Source: Paenibacillus sp. 1001270B_150601_E10
GTDB taxonomy: Bacteria; Bacillota; Bacilli; Paenibacillales; Paenibacillaceae
Direction of reading: 5' to 3'
Length of the DNA stretch: 64,000 bases
NCBI RefSeq assembly: GCF_015558675.1
Contig: NZ_JADMOL010000020.1
Span: 1 to 64,000 of the forward strand
The position numbers and the translations under genes are program-made. Within the stretch, counting starts at the first letter, position 1; each line of letters opens with the position of its first letter. Positions 9,585 to 19,659 of the stretch are shown one piece after another. The notes under the pieces are model-generated. The model was given only the letters and a program-made list of their open reading frames with translations, was not told the origin of the DNA and made no database searches.

Positions 9585-9980
9585 CTAAGAGAGATTAAAA
9601 ATGCCAAGCGTCGAGCATTTACTGGACTCTTGCTTGATGACATCGTCAAGTTGAATGTCGAGAAGATTGCACAGCGCTGACGTGTAGAACAAGTGCTTTC
9701 CAAGCTCAGCACGGATGACGTCATTGCAGTTTTCACAAAGCTGACCTTGAATATGGGATTCCAGAGACTGCTTAGCCTGAGTCACGTCCATATTCGTTTC
9801 ATAAGGTTGTCTCTTGGCATGGAGCTCCAAACAGCCGCATTCAGTAATGGCTTTCGTAACGGCGCGATTAACGGCGGCTTCAGATTGTCCATGTTTGGAC
9901 AAAACATCGAGTAGACTACGATGCCGAAGCAATAAGTCGGCAACTTGCTCTTGAAACGTTTGCAAATTGGAAGTGCTCAT
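9585..9980 (-). CDS. small cysteine-containing helical protein of unknown function, possibly MazG-like
   Basis: I do not recognise a characterised homologue. The 131-residue product is predicted helical, with an ECGC motif near residue 49-52 and a CENC motif near 80-83. The C-terminal run ELGKHLFYTSALCNLLDIQL resembles the second half of MazG-type nucleotide pyrophosphohydrolases (ELxDxLxYLxxLAxxLGIDL), but the metal-binding Asp is Lys here, so it may be non-catalytic. The start at CAT 9978-9980 (MSTSNLQTF) has GGTGG upstream. It is the only minus-strand gene in the first 60 kb and lies between pssA and yacL. Confidence 0.75.
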   Translation of the reverse strand: MSTSNLQTFQEQVADLLLRHRSLLDVLSKHGQSEAAVNRAVTKAITECGCLELHAKRQPYETNMDVTQAKQSLESHIQGQLCENCNDVIRAELGKHLFYTSALCNLLDIQLDDVIKQESSKCSTLGIFNLS

Positions 9981-10068
9981 TTCACATCCACCTCTATTCT
10001 TTAAGTGGTGCAGCGGGATTCGCCCGTGCACATGAATAAGCTGTCATCGGGTTTGTTCATACCATCTT

Positions 10069-10098
10069 ATTATAAAACTAATAATTCCCATTTTACAA
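10069..10098 (-). promoter_or_regulatory. candidate promoter for the 9585-9980 gene
   Basis: Read on the minus strand, TTGTAA (10098-10093) and a perfect TATAAT (10074-10069) are 18 bases apart, about 90 bases upstream of the gene's start. The -10 is good and the -35 is weak. Confidence 0.45.
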
Positions 10099-10198
10099 CC
10101 TGCGTCAAATGGAAAAAAACGGACGTATAGGGATTAAGCCTCCATTCATTGGGCCATAATGCTAAAGAATGTATGATGAAATGAGGAGGTGGACGTTC

Positions 10199-11290
10199 AT
10201 GTTCAAACGCACCATGATGGCAGCATCCGGTGTTTTAGGCGCTTGGAGTGGGATGGAATTACATTCGATGATATTTGTACAGACGTCAGAGTGGTCACAG
10301 GCTGTGAATGGGTGGACGTCAGGTCGAATCTGGTGGGCATTGGGTGGAGCAATTCTAGCACTTGCGATATGTCAGGCATTATCGGCTCCGGCTGGACGCA
10401 TGTGGCACTCATTACAATCACGTATTGGTGAGATGACTCCATCGCAGCTTATCATTAACACTTGTGGACTTTTAGTCGGTCTATGTTTTGCAGCGCTGCT
10501 TATGCCTTTATTGCATCCATTTGGGATGGTTGGTGAATTGCTTGCGGTTATCCTTACATTAACTTGTGGAATGATGGGCGTACAGATCGCTCGCTGGAAA
10601 GAGCAGGACATGATTTCGCTTGGCGCATCGTTTGTAAGACGCTCTCCTGAGAGCGAGCCAAGCAAAAGTAGCATGGGTTTTGAAGAGCACAAAATATTAG
10701 ATACGAGCGTTATTATTGACGGCAGAATCGCAGATATCTGCAAGACGGGATTTATTGAGGGCACCATTGTGATCCCTGAGTTCGTTCTGGAGGAGCTTCA
10801 GCATATCGCGGATTCCTCTGATCTACTGAAGCGTAATCGTGGCCGTCGCGGTCTAGATATTCTGAACAAGATTCAGAAGGAGCCAGAAGTAAAGGTGCTC
10901 ATCTATGAAGGGGACTTTGAAGAGATCTCAGAAGTAGATAGCAAGCTGGTCAAGCTGGCTAAGCTGCTGAAGGGCAAAGTAGTCACCAATGACTTCAATC
11001 TAAATAAAGTCTGCGAGCTTCAAGGTGTATCTGTCTTAAACATCAACGACCTTGCCAATGCGGTGAAGCCTGTCGTGCTTCCAGGCGAGGAGATCGTTGT
11101 TCAAGTCATTAAGGATGGCAAGGAGCACGGCCAAGGCGTTGCATATCTAGATGATGGAACGATGATTGTTGTTGAGGGAGGACGCGAGTATATCGGCAAT
11201 ACGATGGAGGTCCTCGTCACGAGCGTGCTTCAAACATCTGCAGGAAGAATGATATTTGCGAAGCCGAAACTGTTGGAAAAAGCCCAATAA
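10199..11290 (+). CDS. yacL: YacL, membrane PIN/TRAM-domain protein
   Basis: The 363-residue protein begins with about four membrane segments (residues 1-130), followed by a PIN nuclease-type domain starting [15 protein letters not shown] with acidic residues typical of the metal site, and a C-terminal TRAM domain that binds RNA in other families. The Bacillus orthologue is YacL, whose substrate is not established. ATG 10199 follows GAGGAGGTGG (10183-10192); an in-frame ATG at 10169 lies upstream of that site. It precedes ispD by 46 bases, as in Bacillus. Confidence 0.92.
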   Translation: MFKRTMMAASGVLGAWSGMELHSMIFVQTSEWSQAVNGWTSGRIWWALGGAILALAICQALSAPAGRMWHSLQSRIGEMTPSQLIINTCGLLVGLCFAALLMPLLHPFGMVGELLAVILTLTCGMMGVQIARWKEQDMISLGASFVRRSPESEPSKSSMGFEEHKILDTSVIIDGRIADICKTGFIEGTIVIPEFVLEELQHIADSSDLLKRNRGRRGLDILNKIQKEPEVKVLIYEGDFEEISEVDSKLVKLAKLLKGKVVTNDFNLNKVCELQGVSVLNINDLANAVKPVVLPGEEIVVQVIKDGKEHGQGVAYLDDGTMIVVEGGREYIGNTMEVLVTSVLQTSAGRMIFAKPKLLEKAQ

Positions 11291-11336
11291 ACAGGTATGA
11301 TGAAAGTAAGTTGATCATCGTGGAGGTTTTGAAGGC

Positions 11337-12044
11337 ATGGCACAACGGTTTGGTGTCGTCGTGGTCGCTGCAGGAAAAGGGACCCGAATGGGGACGACGG
11401 AGAGCAAGCAATATCTGCTGCTTCAAGACAAGCCTGTTCTTGTACATACATTAGAGGTGTTTCAAGCCATTGAGGAATGCGAGTCGATTGTCTTAGTAAC
11501 AGGCGTACAGGATCATGAACGCTGCCGCAGCTGGATTGAGCAGTATGGGATGACAAAAGTACGCGAGGTACGTGCTGGAGGCAAGGAACGGCAGGATTCC
11601 GTGTATGAGGGACTAAAGGCGATTGAGTCCTATGGGCTTGATACGGTATTGATTCATGATGGGGTTCGGCCTTTTGTTCAGCAACAGCATATTCTAGCCT
11701 GCTTTGAGGCTGCTTTGACTCAAGGTGCTGCGGTTCTAGCTGTACCGGTGAAGGACACGATCAAGCAGGTGAATGAACAAGGTGTTATCACGGCAACACC
11801 AGACCGTAATAGCTTGTGGGCGATTCAAACGCCACAAGCTTTTCGTCTTGAGGTCGTCATGGAGGGACATCGGCAGGCGAAGCAATTCGAAAGGACAAGT
11901 ACCGACGATGCCATGCTTGTTGAGCAGATGGGGGTACCGGTCCACGTCGTAGAAGGGGATTATACTAATGTGAAGCTGACAACACCAGAAGACCTGCTAT
12001 GGGCGGAATGGTGGTTGGCTCGCACGTCATTATCATCATTATAA
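11337..12044 (+). CDS. ispD: IspD, 2-C-methyl-D-erythritol 4-phosphate cytidylyltransferase
   Basis: This 235-residue nucleotidyltransferase makes CDP-methylerythritol in the non-mevalonate isoprenoid pathway. The N-terminal VVVAAGKGTRMG loop binds CTP, and IHDGVRPFV and STDDAMLVE are further family motifs. TGGAGG stands before ATG 11337. It is followed after 14 bases by ispF, which acts two steps later; the intermediate kinase gene ispE is not in the window. Confidence 0.95.
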   Translation: MAQRFGVVVVAAGKGTRMGTTESKQYLLLQDKPVLVHTLEVFQAIEECESIVLVTGVQDHERCRSWIEQYGMTKVREVRAGGKERQDSVYEGLKAIESYGLDTVLIHDGVRPFVQQQHILACFEAALTQGAAVLAVPVKDTIKQVNEQGVITATPDRNSLWAIQTPQAFRLEVVMEGHRQAKQFERTSTDDAMLVEQMGVPVHVVEGDYTNVKLTTPEDLLWAEWWLARTSLSSL

Positions 12045-12058
12045 GGGAGAGTTGAATC

Positions 12059-12541
12059 ATGATTCGTGTAGGACAAGGCTTCGACGTCCATCAGTTAGTG
12101 GAAGGGCGACCGTGTATTATTGGCGGCGTTCATATTCCTTATGAAAAAGGTTTGTTGGGACACTCTGATGCGGATGTTCTGCTTCATACGGTTAGTGATG
12201 CCGTACTAGGCGCATTAGGTCTTGGAGATATCGGCAAGCATTTCCCGGATACCGATCCAGCATACAAGGATGCAGACAGCGTCAAGCTCATGGAGCATGT
12301 ATGGAATCTGGCTAAGGAACGAGGGTACAAGCTTGGCAATGTGGATTGCACCATTATTGCTCAGCAGCCGAAGATGCTGCCGTACGTCCCTCAGATGGTG
12401 GAGAATATCGCCCGGATTCTGGATGCGGATGTAACGCAGGTGAATGTGAAGGCCACAACGACAGAGAAGCTTGGATTTACCGGAAGAGGCGAGGGAATCG
12501 CTGCACAGGCGGTTGTCTGCTTAATTCGCGATATGGTATGA
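12059..12541 (+). CDS. ispF: IspF, 2-C-methyl-D-erythritol 2,4-cyclodiphosphate synthase
   Basis: The 160-residue enzyme cyclises the CDP-ME 2-phosphate intermediate and releases CMP. The zinc ligands D9, H11 and H43 are in place (GFDVH and the [12 protein letters not shown] segment), as is the C-terminal [14 protein letters not shown] active-site loop. Length is typical for this trimeric enzyme. It is closely linked to ispD upstream and gltX downstream. Confidence 0.96.
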   Translation: MIRVGQGFDVHQLVEGRPCIIGGVHIPYEKGLLGHSDADVLLHTVSDAVLGALGLGDIGKHFPDTDPAYKDADSVKLMEHVWNLAKERGYKLGNVDCTIIAQQPKMLPYVPQMVENIARILDADVTQVNVKATTTEKLGFTGRGEGIAAQAVVCLIRDMV

Positions 12542-12579
12542 TAGGTCGATGATAAGGATTGTACGGAGGGATAAAGATC

Positions 12580-14031
12580 ATGAATAAAGACATCCGAGTA
12601 CGGTACGCTCCAAGTCCTACAGGACATCTACATATTGGGAATGCGCGTACAGCGTTGTTCAATTATTTATTTGCCCGCCATCATGGCGGAACGTTTATTG
12701 TTCGTATTGAAGATACGGATGTGAAGCGCAATGTGGCTGGTGGGGAAGAGAACCAGTTTAAATATATGAAATGGCTGGGTATGGACTGGGATGAGAGCAT
12801 CGACGTAGGTGGTGAATACGGACCATATCGCCAAACGGAACGCATTGATATTTATAATAAATATGCGCAGGATCTGATGGATCGAGGTCTTGCCTACCCC
12901 TGCTATTGTACGGAAGAAGAACTGGCTGCGGAGCGAGAAGATCAGACCAATCGCGGCGAAACGCCAAAGTACAGCGGAAAGTGCCGTCACCTGACTGAAG
13001 AAGAGCGTGCAGCGAAAGAGGCAGAAGGACGTAAAGCAAGTATTCGCTTCTTGGTACCGGAAGGTCGCTCTTACACGTTCAACGACATGGTTAAAGGCGA
13101 GATTACCTTTGAATCCGAGACAACGGGTGACTGGGTTATTATTAAAAAGGACGGCATTGGAACGTATAACTTCGTAGTCGTTATTGATGATTATCTGATG
13201 AAAATGTCGCATGTCCTTCGCGGAGAGGATCACATCACCAACACCCTTCGTCAATTGATGATTTACGAAGCGTTTGGCTGGGAAGCTCCGATCTTTGGAC
13301 ATATGACGCTTATCGTCAATGAGAACCGCAAAAAGCTGAGTAAACGCGACGAATCGATCCTTCAATTCATTGAGCAGTATGATCAGCTTGGCTATCTGCC
13401 AGAAGCGATGATAAACTTTATCGCGCTCCTTGGCTGGTCACCAGAAGGAGAAGAAGAGATCTTCTCTCGTGAAGAGCTTATCTCTATCTTCGATACGAAT
13501 CGCTTGTCTAAGAGCCCCGCTGTATTCGACACGAATAAGCTGAGCCATATTAATAATGTGTATATGAAAAAAGCGGACCCAGACCGCATTGCTGATCTTG
13601 CGATCCCTCATTTGCAAAAGGCAGGACGCCTGCCTGAGCAGCTTACGGCTGAGCAAGATGCGTGGGCGCGTGCGCTGGTGAAACTGTATCAAGAGCAAAT
13701 GAACTGCGCTTCGGATATCGTCTCCTTGTCCGAGATGTTCTTCCGCGACGACTTAGTCGTTGAAGAAGAGGGCAAAGCAGTCCTGCAAGAAGAGCAGGTC
13801 CCGGCAGTGCTTAGCACGCTTCATGCGAAGCTTGAGGCTCAGGGTGCATGGACCGTGGATACGGTCAAAGCCGCAATCAAGGAAGTTCAGAAAGAAACAG
13901 GCGCTAAAGGCAAAGGCTTGTTCATGCCCGTTCGCGTTGCGGTATCTGGACAAACGCATGGTCGCGACCTCAATGAGACGATTGTGCTTCTTGGCCGTGA
14001 AAAAGTGCTGCAGCGCCTTAAGCAAGCATAA
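12580..14031 (+). CDS. gltX: glutamyl-tRNA synthetase
   Basis: At 483 residues this is a class I synthetase charging tRNA-Glu, and in most Bacillales also tRNA-Gln with glutamate for later amidation. The HIGH-type motif is [11 protein letters not shown] near residue 10 and the KMSKS-type motif is KKLSKRDES. The cysteine pair CYC and a later C in the insert form the usual zinc knuckle. ATG 12580 was chosen because CGGAGGG (12564-12570) lies upstream; an in-frame ATG at 12559 lies before that site. Confidence 0.96.
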   Translation: MNKDIRVRYAPSPTGHLHIGNARTALFNYLFARHHGGTFIVRIEDTDVKRNVAGGEENQFKYMKWLGMDWDESIDVGGEYGPYRQTERIDIYNKYAQDLMDRGLAYPCYCTEEELAAEREDQTNRGETPKYSGKCRHLTEEERAAKEAEGRKASIRFLVPEGRSYTFNDMVKGEITFESETTGDWVIIKKDGIGTYNFVVVIDDYLMKMSHVLRGEDHITNTLRQLMIYEAFGWEAPIFGHMTLIVNENRKKLSKRDESILQFIEQYDQLGYLPEAMINFIALLGWSPEGEEEIFSREELISIFDTNRLSKSPAVFDTNKLSHINNVYMKKADPDRIADLAIPHLQKAGRLPEQLTAEQDAWARALVKLYQEQMNCASDIVSLSEMFFRDDLVVEEEGKAVLQEEQVPAVLSTLHAKLEAQGAWTVDTVKAAIKEVQKETGAKGKGLFMPVRVAVSGQTHGRDLNETIVLLGREKVLQRLKQA

Positions 14032-14037
14032 AATCAA

Positions 14038-14067
14038 TTGTCAACTGAAGCTCAGATCCAGTATACT
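14038..14067 (+). promoter_or_regulatory. candidate promoter of the cysE T-box transcript
   Basis: TTGTCA (14038-14043) and TATACT (14062-14067) are 18 bases apart. They lie just after gltX and just before the T-box leader, where a sigma-A promoter is needed. Confidence 0.55.
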
Positions 14068-14074
14068 GAGTTCA

Positions 14075-14493
14075 AGATCAATATCAGTAAGTGATTAGAG
14101 CCTGTCAATCATGCAGGCCTATATATCCATACATGCATGGAGCGGGAGAGCATGTAGCAAGTAGGGATGCCCAGAGAGAATGGATAGGTGAGGAACTTGC
14201 TTCGTTCCTTCATCTAGCTGAGAGCCATTTCATCCCTCGCTACATTGCATTGCACCCGTGAGCTTCATCCTTGAGCGGTGATAGCGCAGAAGCTTCTTCC
14301 TTAACAGAAGCTCGCGTGAATCAGGTAGAGGATGACGATTCGTTCTCGTTACCGAACGTGAAGGGGAAAGAGGGAATCATTAACAGAATGGCGATATCTG
14401 ATATCGTTATATGCTGTTGGTATATCTCCTTTTTCAAGCAGAGTGGGACCGCGCGAAGCGTCTCTGCAGCGATGCTGCAGGGGCGCTTTTTTA
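14075..14493 (+). promoter_or_regulatory. T-box riboswitch, cysteine specific (cysE-cysS leader)
   Basis: The conserved T-box AGAGTGGGACCGCG is at 14440-14453, followed by a terminator (GCGTCTCTGCAG / CTGCAGGGGCGC and six T) at 14458-14492. Stem I features upstream include an AG-rich bulge CAGAGAGAA (14172-14180) and a specifier loop whose TGC at 14252-14254, followed by ACC, reads as a Cys codon. The genes downstream make cysteine (cysE) and charge tRNA-Cys (cysS). Uncharged tRNA-Cys should stabilise the antiterminator and allow read-through. The exact 5' end is approximate. Confidence 0.9.
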
Positions 14494-14758
14494 CTCTAAT
14501 CGTGCATATTCATCAGGTCAGGCAAAGATGACGTTCAATCGGTCCACCATCTGCTCTGATGTTTCATGTTATGGCCTCAAAGAGAGGCTCGCGCAATCTG
14601 AGCTACAGGGTATATCATGCTTATCTCTTGCAAGTCATTTGGTCCAACATAATGATGCGGCAGAAGATGAAGCAAATCATGCTGACAAGAAAATGGACTT
14701 CAATCAAATTTCCTTTATTTTTTCAACGTACACTAGAGAAATCGTAGGGGGTCTGGTC

Positions 14759-15469
14759 ATGGGACGTGTACTTAAACGGATGCGATCCGACATTCAAACC
14801 GTATTTGAAAACGATCCTGCCGCAAGAAGCCGATTCGAAGTCATCTTTACGTACTCAGGTCTGCATGCAATCTGGATGCACCGGTTAGCTCATCGTTTAT
14901 ATGTCCGTAAATGGCACACATTAGCGCGCATCATCTCGCAATTCAGCCGGTTTGTTACAGGAATTGAAATTCATCCAGGCGCTAAGCTTGGTGAACGGCT
15001 GTTTATCGACCATGGGATGGGCGTTGTTATCGGGGAAACCTGTGAGATCGGCGACAATGTCGTGATCTATCAAGGTGTAACCTTAGGTGGTACCGGTAAA
15101 GAAAAGGGCAAGCGGCATCCGACGGTTGGGAACAACGTGGTTATCGCTTCAGGAGCAAAAGTGCTGGGCTCTTTCAAAATAGGAGATAACTCCAATATCG
15201 GGGCGAATTCAGTCGTCCTAAAAGAGGTTCCTGCAAATTGTACGGTGGTTGGAATCCCAGGTCGAATTGTGAAGCGGGACGGCATGCGCATTGATCGATT
15301 GAATCATGCCCAGCTGCCTGATCCGATGATTGACATGGTTCGGTCACTCGAAGACGAGATCCATCGCTTGTATGATGAACTGAAGACCTTGAGAAAAGAT
15401 TACGAAGAGCTAAGGAATGAACAACTTGACCCAAAGTCAGAACGATCAAAGGAGGTCATCCGCGTATGA
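14759..15469 (+). CDS. cysE: serine O-acetyltransferase
   Basis: The 236-residue enzyme transfers acetyl from acetyl-CoA to serine, giving O-acetylserine for cysteine synthesis. The N-terminal helical part ([20 protein letters not shown]) is followed by hexapeptide repeats (IGENCEIG-type units between 75 and 165) that build the left-handed beta helix. A charged C-terminal helix follows, longer than in many relatives. The start is ATG 14759 after GTAGGGGG; the frame is open well upstream but the conserved protein begins here. Its last four bases overlap cysS. Confidence 0.93.
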   Translation: MGRVLKRMRSDIQTVFENDPAARSRFEVIFTYSGLHAIWMHRLAHRLYVRKWHTLARIISQFSRFVTGIEIHPGAKLGERLFIDHGMGVVIGETCEIGDNVVIYQGVTLGGTGKEKGKRHPTVGNNVVIASGAKVLGSFKIGDNSNIGANSVVLKEVPANCTVVGIPGRIVKRDGMRIDRLNHAQLPDPMIDMVRSLEDEIHRLYDELKTLRKDYEELRNEQLDPKSERSKEVIRV

Positions 15470-16899
15470 CACTACACATTTATGACACGCTTTCTCGTAC
15501 GAAAAAGCCATTACAGCCAGAACATCCTGACAAAGTAAACATGTATGTATGTGGTCCAACCGTATATGGGTATATTCATATTGGTAATGCAAGGCCCGCT
15601 ATCGTATTCGATGTCGTTAGACGCTACTTGGAGACGACAGGGTATGAGGTTCAGTATGTCATGAACTTTACCGATGTCGATGATAAGCTGATCAATAAAG
15701 CCAATGAAATGAATCTTACGGTTCCTGAGGTCGCAAATCGATTTATCGAAGCTTACTATGAGGATACCGATGCGTTAGGCATTCAACGAGCTACGATTAA
15801 TCCGCGCGTAACGGAGCATATGGATCAGATTATTGCGTTTATTTCTGGTCTTGTGGACAAAGGATTTGCCTATGAATCCGGTGGAGACGTCTATTTCCAT
15901 ACGAAAAAGTTCCCGGATTACGGCAAGCTATCGCATCAGAATCTGGATGAGCTGCAGTTTGGCATTCGGATAGAAGTGGATGCACGCAAGGAATCCGCAG
16001 AAGACTTTGTGCTGTGGAAGGCTGCGAAGCCTGGTGAAATTGCTTGGCCAAGTCCTTGGGGCGAGGGACGCCCAGGCTGGCATATAGAGTGCTCTGCAAT
16101 GGCGCATCAATATCTCGGTGACACCATTGATATTCATGGCGGCGGCCAAGATCTCCAATTCCCGCATCACGAGTGCGAAGTGGCGCAATCCGAATGCATG
16201 ACAGGCAAGCCGCTTGCGAACATTTGGATGCACAATGGTTATATTAATATTAACAACGAGAAAATGTCGAAGTCGCTGAACAATGGCATTTTAGTAAAAG
16301 ATTTGCGAACGACTTACAACCCAGCAGCTATTCGTTATTTCATGCTGTCTACGCATTATCGCAATCCATTGAACTTTACGAATGAGGCAATGCAGCAAGC
16401 TGTAAATTCGCAGGAGCGTCTAGCTAATGCCTTCGGCAACGTGAAGCATGCACTGCAGGCAGCAGGTGTGCAGTCTGTAGATGAAGCAAGAGAAGCAAGC
16501 GGTGAGCCGAATGCAGAACTTCAGGCTAAAATGGCTGGGATTCTTGAAGCGTTTGATGCTAAAATGCAGGATGACTTCAACACAGCAGATGCGATCACGG
16601 CAATGTTTGAATGGGCTAGCGAAGCGAATGTGTATGTCCAGCAAAAAGGCGAGCAAGTGGAAGCTGCCGATCTTCTCTTGATCATGGATACCTTTGAAGC
16701 GATGAATGGAGTGCTTGGTCTCGTTGCAGATCAGGAAGATGAGCTTCTGGATGAGGAGATCGACCAATTGATTCAAGAGCGTACGGATGCTAGAAAGGCG
16801 AAAAACTGGGCCCGCGCAGATGAGGTCCGAGATCTCTTGACAGCAAAAGGCATCGTGCTAGAAGATACACCGCAAGGTGTTCGCTGGAAGAGAGCGTAA
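15466..16899 (+). CDS. cysS: cysteinyl-tRNA synthetase
   Basis: At 477 residues this is a typical class I Cys[20 protein letters not shown] near residue 26 has the zinc cysteine and the HIGH motif. WHIECSAMA and FPHHECE carry further zinc ligands, and KMSKSLNN is the KMSKS loop. The start ATG overlaps the cysE stop (ATGA), indicating translational coupling, with GGAGG 8 bases upstream inside cysE. Both genes are under the Cys T-box. Confidence 0.97.
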   Translation: MTLHIYDTLSRTKKPLQPEHPDKVNMYVCGPTVYGYIHIGNARPAIVFDVVRRYLETTGYEVQYVMNFTDVDDKLINKANEMNLTVPEVANRFIEAYYEDTDALGIQRATINPRVTEHMDQIIAFISGLVDKGFAYESGGDVYFHTKKFPDYGKLSHQNLDELQFGIRIEVDARKESAEDFVLWKAAKPGEIAWPSPWGEGRPGWHIECSAMAHQYLGDTIDIHGGGQDLQFPHHECEVAQSECMTGKPLANIWMHNGYININNEKMSKSLNNGILVKDLRTTYNPAAIRYFMLSTHYRNPLNFTNEAMQQAVNSQERLANAFGNVKHALQAAGVQSVDEAREASGEPNAELQAKMAGILEAFDAKMQDDFNTADAITAMFEWASEANVYVQQKGEQVEAADLLLIMDTFEAMNGVLGLVADQEDELLDEEIDQLIQERTDARKAKNWARADEVRDLLTAKGIVLEDTPQGVRWKRA

Positions 16900-16921
16900 G
16901 CATCGGATAGGAGAATCGCGA

Positions 16922-17350
16922 ATGAATGAACAACCAATAGGTTTGGCGGAGGGGTGGATGTTTCCATTCCCTCCTTCTAAGCCAAGCAAGCAAATGAATC
17001 CGATCACTCTTGCTTATATCGGAGATGCCATTTATGAAGTTATGGTTCGGCAGTGGATCTTGTCTCAGCCGAATCACCGCCCTCATCATATGCATCGCGA
17101 AGCGATAAGCTTTGTATCAGCCAAGGCACAAGCGAGACTGTTGAACAAGATTCAGGACCAATTGTCAGAAGAAGAAGCGGATATCGTAAGACAAGGGCGC
17201 AATGCCAAGTCTGCGGTGCCTAAAAATGCAGATATGAACGACTATCGGCAAGCAACGGCGCTTGAAGCGCTGTTTGGGTATTTATATATCGAGAACAAGA
17301 TGGATCGTCTTCGCGAGATCGCAGGACTGCTATTTGAAGACCAGAAGTAA
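16922..17350 (+). CDS. mrnC: Mini-ribonuclease III (23S rRNA maturation)
   Basis: This 142-residue protein is an RNase III catalytic domain without the double-stranded RNA-binding domain. The signature segment LAYIGDAIYEVMVR is at about 29-42, and later acidic residues (ALEALFGYLYIE) complete the site. In Bacillus, MrnC trims the ends of pre-23S rRNA. ATG 16922 follows AGGAGA (16909-16914) in the gap after cysS. Gene order cysS-mrnC-rlmB-rae1 is as in Bacillus subtilis. Confidence 0.94.
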   Translation: MNEQPIGLAEGWMFPFPPSKPSKQMNPITLAYIGDAIYEVMVRQWILSQPNHRPHHMHREAISFVSAKAQARLLNKIQDQLSEEEADIVRQGRNAKSAVPKNADMNDYRQATALEALFGYLYIENKMDRLREIAGLLFEDQK

Positions 17351-17411
17351 TATACATCAAAGAAATCGTACGTGCTCATGCGGTTGCAGCACGAGGAGGT
17401 AGACTACTGAT

Positions 17412-18152
17412 ATGCAAGAAGAATTAATTGCAGGGAAGCATTCCGTTATGGAAGCTTTGCGTTCCGGACGAACAATCAATAAAATTTGGATCGCGGAACA
17501 GGCACAGAAGCATCTGACGCAGCCGATTATCGCAGAAGCGAAAAAGGCGGGCATCGTCGTGCAGAATGTGGACAAGCGTAAGCTTGATCAAATGGCTGAA
17601 GGTATTCAGCACCAAGGTGTCGTTGCTCAGGTTGCCGCTTACGACTATGTAGAAGTGGATGATCTGCTTGCTCGCGCGGAGGAACGTGGAGAGAAGCCGT
17701 TTTTGCTCATCCTCGATGAGATTGAAGACCCGCACAATCTGGGTTCGATGCTTCGTACGGCTGATTGCACAGGGGTACACGGTGTCATCATTCCAAAGCG
17801 CAGGTCTGTGGGCTTAACGGCAACGGTGTCCAAGATCTCAGCAGGCGCAGTGGAATATGTTCCGGTCGCTCGTGTTACGAATCTCGCTCAAACGATAGAA
17901 GAATTGAAGGAGCGGGGCGTATGGATTGTAGGGACTGATGTCTCGGCTACACAGGTGATTTATGATGCGAACATTTTAGATTCGCCAGTAGCGATCGTCA
18001 TCGGAAATGAAAATAAAGGGATGGGCCGCTTGATTCGAGAGTCCTGCGACGTCCTCTTGAAGCTGCCAATGTCAGGTCAGATTAACTCGTTGAATGCTTC
18101 AGTGGCTGCAGGAATCTTCATGTATGAGGTCGTTCGTCGTCGCCGGGACTAG
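17412..18152 (+). CDS. rlmB: RlmB, 23S rRNA (guanosine-2'-O-) methyltransferase
   Basis: The 246-residue protein is a SPOUT-family 2'-O-methyltransferase. An N-terminal substrate-binding domain (AGKHSVMEALRSGRTI onwards) precedes the catalytic knot domain, which shows the family motifs DEIEDPHNLGSMLRTA, IGNENKGMG and LPMSGQINSLNASVAAGI. The Bacillus name is YacO. GAGGAGG at 17393-17399 precedes ATG 17412. Confidence 0.93.
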   Translation: MQEELIAGKHSVMEALRSGRTINKIWIAEQAQKHLTQPIIAEAKKAGIVVQNVDKRKLDQMAEGIQHQGVVAQVAAYDYVEVDDLLARAEERGEKPFLLILDEIEDPHNLGSMLRTADCTGVHGVIIPKRRSVGLTATVSKISAGAVEYVPVARVTNLAQTIEELKERGVWIVGTDVSATQVIYDANILDSPVAIVIGNENKGMGRLIRESCDVLLKLPMSGQINSLNASVAAGIFMYEVVRRRRD

Positions 18153-18158
18153 GCCGTT

Positions 18159-18710
18159 ATGGTGAAGGTGGAGGATTGGCGGGATATCCTGCTCGTAGAT
18201 GGCTACAACATGATTGGAGCTTGGGGGGAGTTGAAGCAGCTCTCCCAAACGAACTTAGAAGAGGCGAGAGATCAGCTGCTCGATATGCTGGCGGATTATC
18301 AAGCCTACTCTGGAAGACGGGTGCTGGTGATATTCGATGCTTACCGAGTTCCGGGCTTAGGAGTAACGTATAAACAAAAAAATATTCAGGTTTATTTTAC
18401 CAAAGAAAAAGAGACCGCTGATGAATGCATTGAACGCCTTGTTCGGGAGATGAGGCATCGCAGACGCCAGATCTATGTCGCGACTTCAGACTTGGTCGAG
18501 CAGCATGTGACCTTCGCTCAAGGAGCGCTTCGCATCTCTGCCCGAGAACTGAAACTCGTGATCGGACAAGCGAAGAAGGAGATTGAAGCGCAGATTAAGG
18601 AGAGGACGCAGGCCCCTTTAAAGCGCAATCCTTTAGAGGATAAATTGAGTCTCGATATTTTACTGAAGCTTGAACGAATGCGTCGCGGAAATCAAGAGGA
18701 TTCTAAATAA
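18159..18710 (+). CDS. rae1: Rae1 (YacP), ribosome-associated NYN endoribonuclease
   Basis: The 183-residue protein has an NYN/PIN-like nuclease domain with LLVDGYNMIGAW near the N-terminus, VLVIFDAYRVPG, and ADECIERLVREM supplying acidic residues. In Bacillus subtilis this protein (YacP, Rae1) cuts certain mRNAs in the ribosomal A site. It starts 6 bases after the rlmB stop with no clear separate Shine-Dalgarno sequence, suggesting coupling. A basic C-terminal tail follows the domain. Confidence 0.88.
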   Translation: MVKVEDWRDILLVDGYNMIGAWGELKQLSQTNLEEARDQLLDMLADYQAYSGRRVLVIFDAYRVPGLGVTYKQKNIQVYFTKEKETADECIERLVREMRHRRRQIYVATSDLVEQHVTFAQGALRISARELKLVIGQAKKEIEAQIKERTQAPLKRNPLEDKLSLDILLKLERMRRGNQEDSK

Positions 18711-18768
18711 TTCCACGTTTTAGGCAAGATAGGTAATTTTTTTTCGCTTAAAATGACTGACCGCGCGG

Positions 18769-18798
18769 TTGACGCTGTTAGATAAACTCATATATACT
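18769..18798 (+). promoter_or_regulatory. candidate sigma-A promoter of sigH
   Basis: TTGACG (18769-18774) and TATACT (18793-18798) with an 18-base spacer lie about 170 bases upstream of sigH. In Bacillus, sigH has a sigma-A promoter repressed by AbrB; no AbrB site can be assigned by eye. Confidence 0.6.
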
Positions 18799-18967
18799 GA
18801 ATCTATCATTTTTGTCATGATTGGACTGCTAGATCATAGAAAGTACGGATGCTTCCTGTTGGATGATAGAGAACAGCCCTTCATGTTGGGTTTGTACATA
18901 TATAGAGAGTGGACAGAGAATTATCTTGTGTGACAATAGATCGCGTTGCAGGCCGGAGGGATTGCTA

Positions 18968-19621
18968 GTGAGTGTTAACCTAAAAGAAATAAGCACGTTT
19001 CCACACGACAGGTTAACGGATGAGCAGCTTGTGGAGGCGGTTCGTGAAGGTGATAGCGATGCGCTGGAGTATCTGATTCATAAGTATCGTAACTTTGTAC
19101 GCGCAAAGGCTCGTTCCTATTTCTTAATTGGCGCGGATCGAGAGGATATCGTACAGGAGGGCATGATTGGCCTGTACAAGTCGATTCGTGATTTCCGCGG
19201 TGATAAACTAGCCTCTTTCAAGGCTTTTGCGGAGCTTTGCATTACTCGACAGATCATTACAGCTATCAAGACTGCTACCCGTCAGAAGCACATTCCCCTG
19301 AACTCTTATGTATCCTTGGACAAGCCGATTTACGAAGAAGACTCTGACCGAACTTTGCTGGATGTTATCGGCGGCTCTCGAGTATCCGATCCCGAACAGC
19401 TCATTATCAATCGTGAAGAATTCGTTGGTTTAGAAGATAAGATGTCTGAGATCTTAAGTGATCTGGAGCGTAAGGTGCTCATGCTTTATTTGGACGGACG
19501 ATCCTATCAAGAGATCGCTGTTGATCTTGATCGCCATGTAAAGTCCATTGATAATGCTTTGCAGAGAGTAAAGCGCAAGCTTGAACGCTATCTAGAGGTT
19601 CGTGACGGCGGGCAAGAGTAA
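18968..19621 (+). CDS. sigH: RNA polymerase sigma-H factor
   Basis: The 217-residue protein is the stationary-phase and early-sporulation sigma factor. Region 2 includes EYLIHKYRNFVRAKARSYF and DREDIVQEGMIGLYKSIRDFRG. Region 4 ends with the helix-turn-helix YQEIAVDLDRHVKSIDNALQ. GTG 18968 was chosen because CGGAGGG (18955-18961) stands 6 bases before it and the length then matches the 218 residues of Bacillus SigH. It is flanked by rae1 and rpmG as in Bacillus. Confidence 0.95.
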   Translation: MSVNLKEISTFPHDRLTDEQLVEAVREGDSDALEYLIHKYRNFVRAKARSYFLIGADREDIVQEGMIGLYKSIRDFRGDKLASFKAFAELCITRQIITAIKTATRQKHIPLNSYVSLDKPIYEEDSDRTLLDVIGGSRVSDPEQLIINREEFVGLEDKMSEILSDLERKVLMLYLDGRSYQEIAVDLDRHVKSIDNALQRVKRKLERYLEVRDGGQE

Positions 19622-19659
19622 GGTTCCTTTTATCCCTAGACATTCATATGCATTCACAC

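Noticed and set aside
14411-14758. N-terminal extension of CysE through the leader
   Set aside because: The open frame starts inside the T-box and terminator. The conserved protein begins at ATG 14759 with its own ribosome site.
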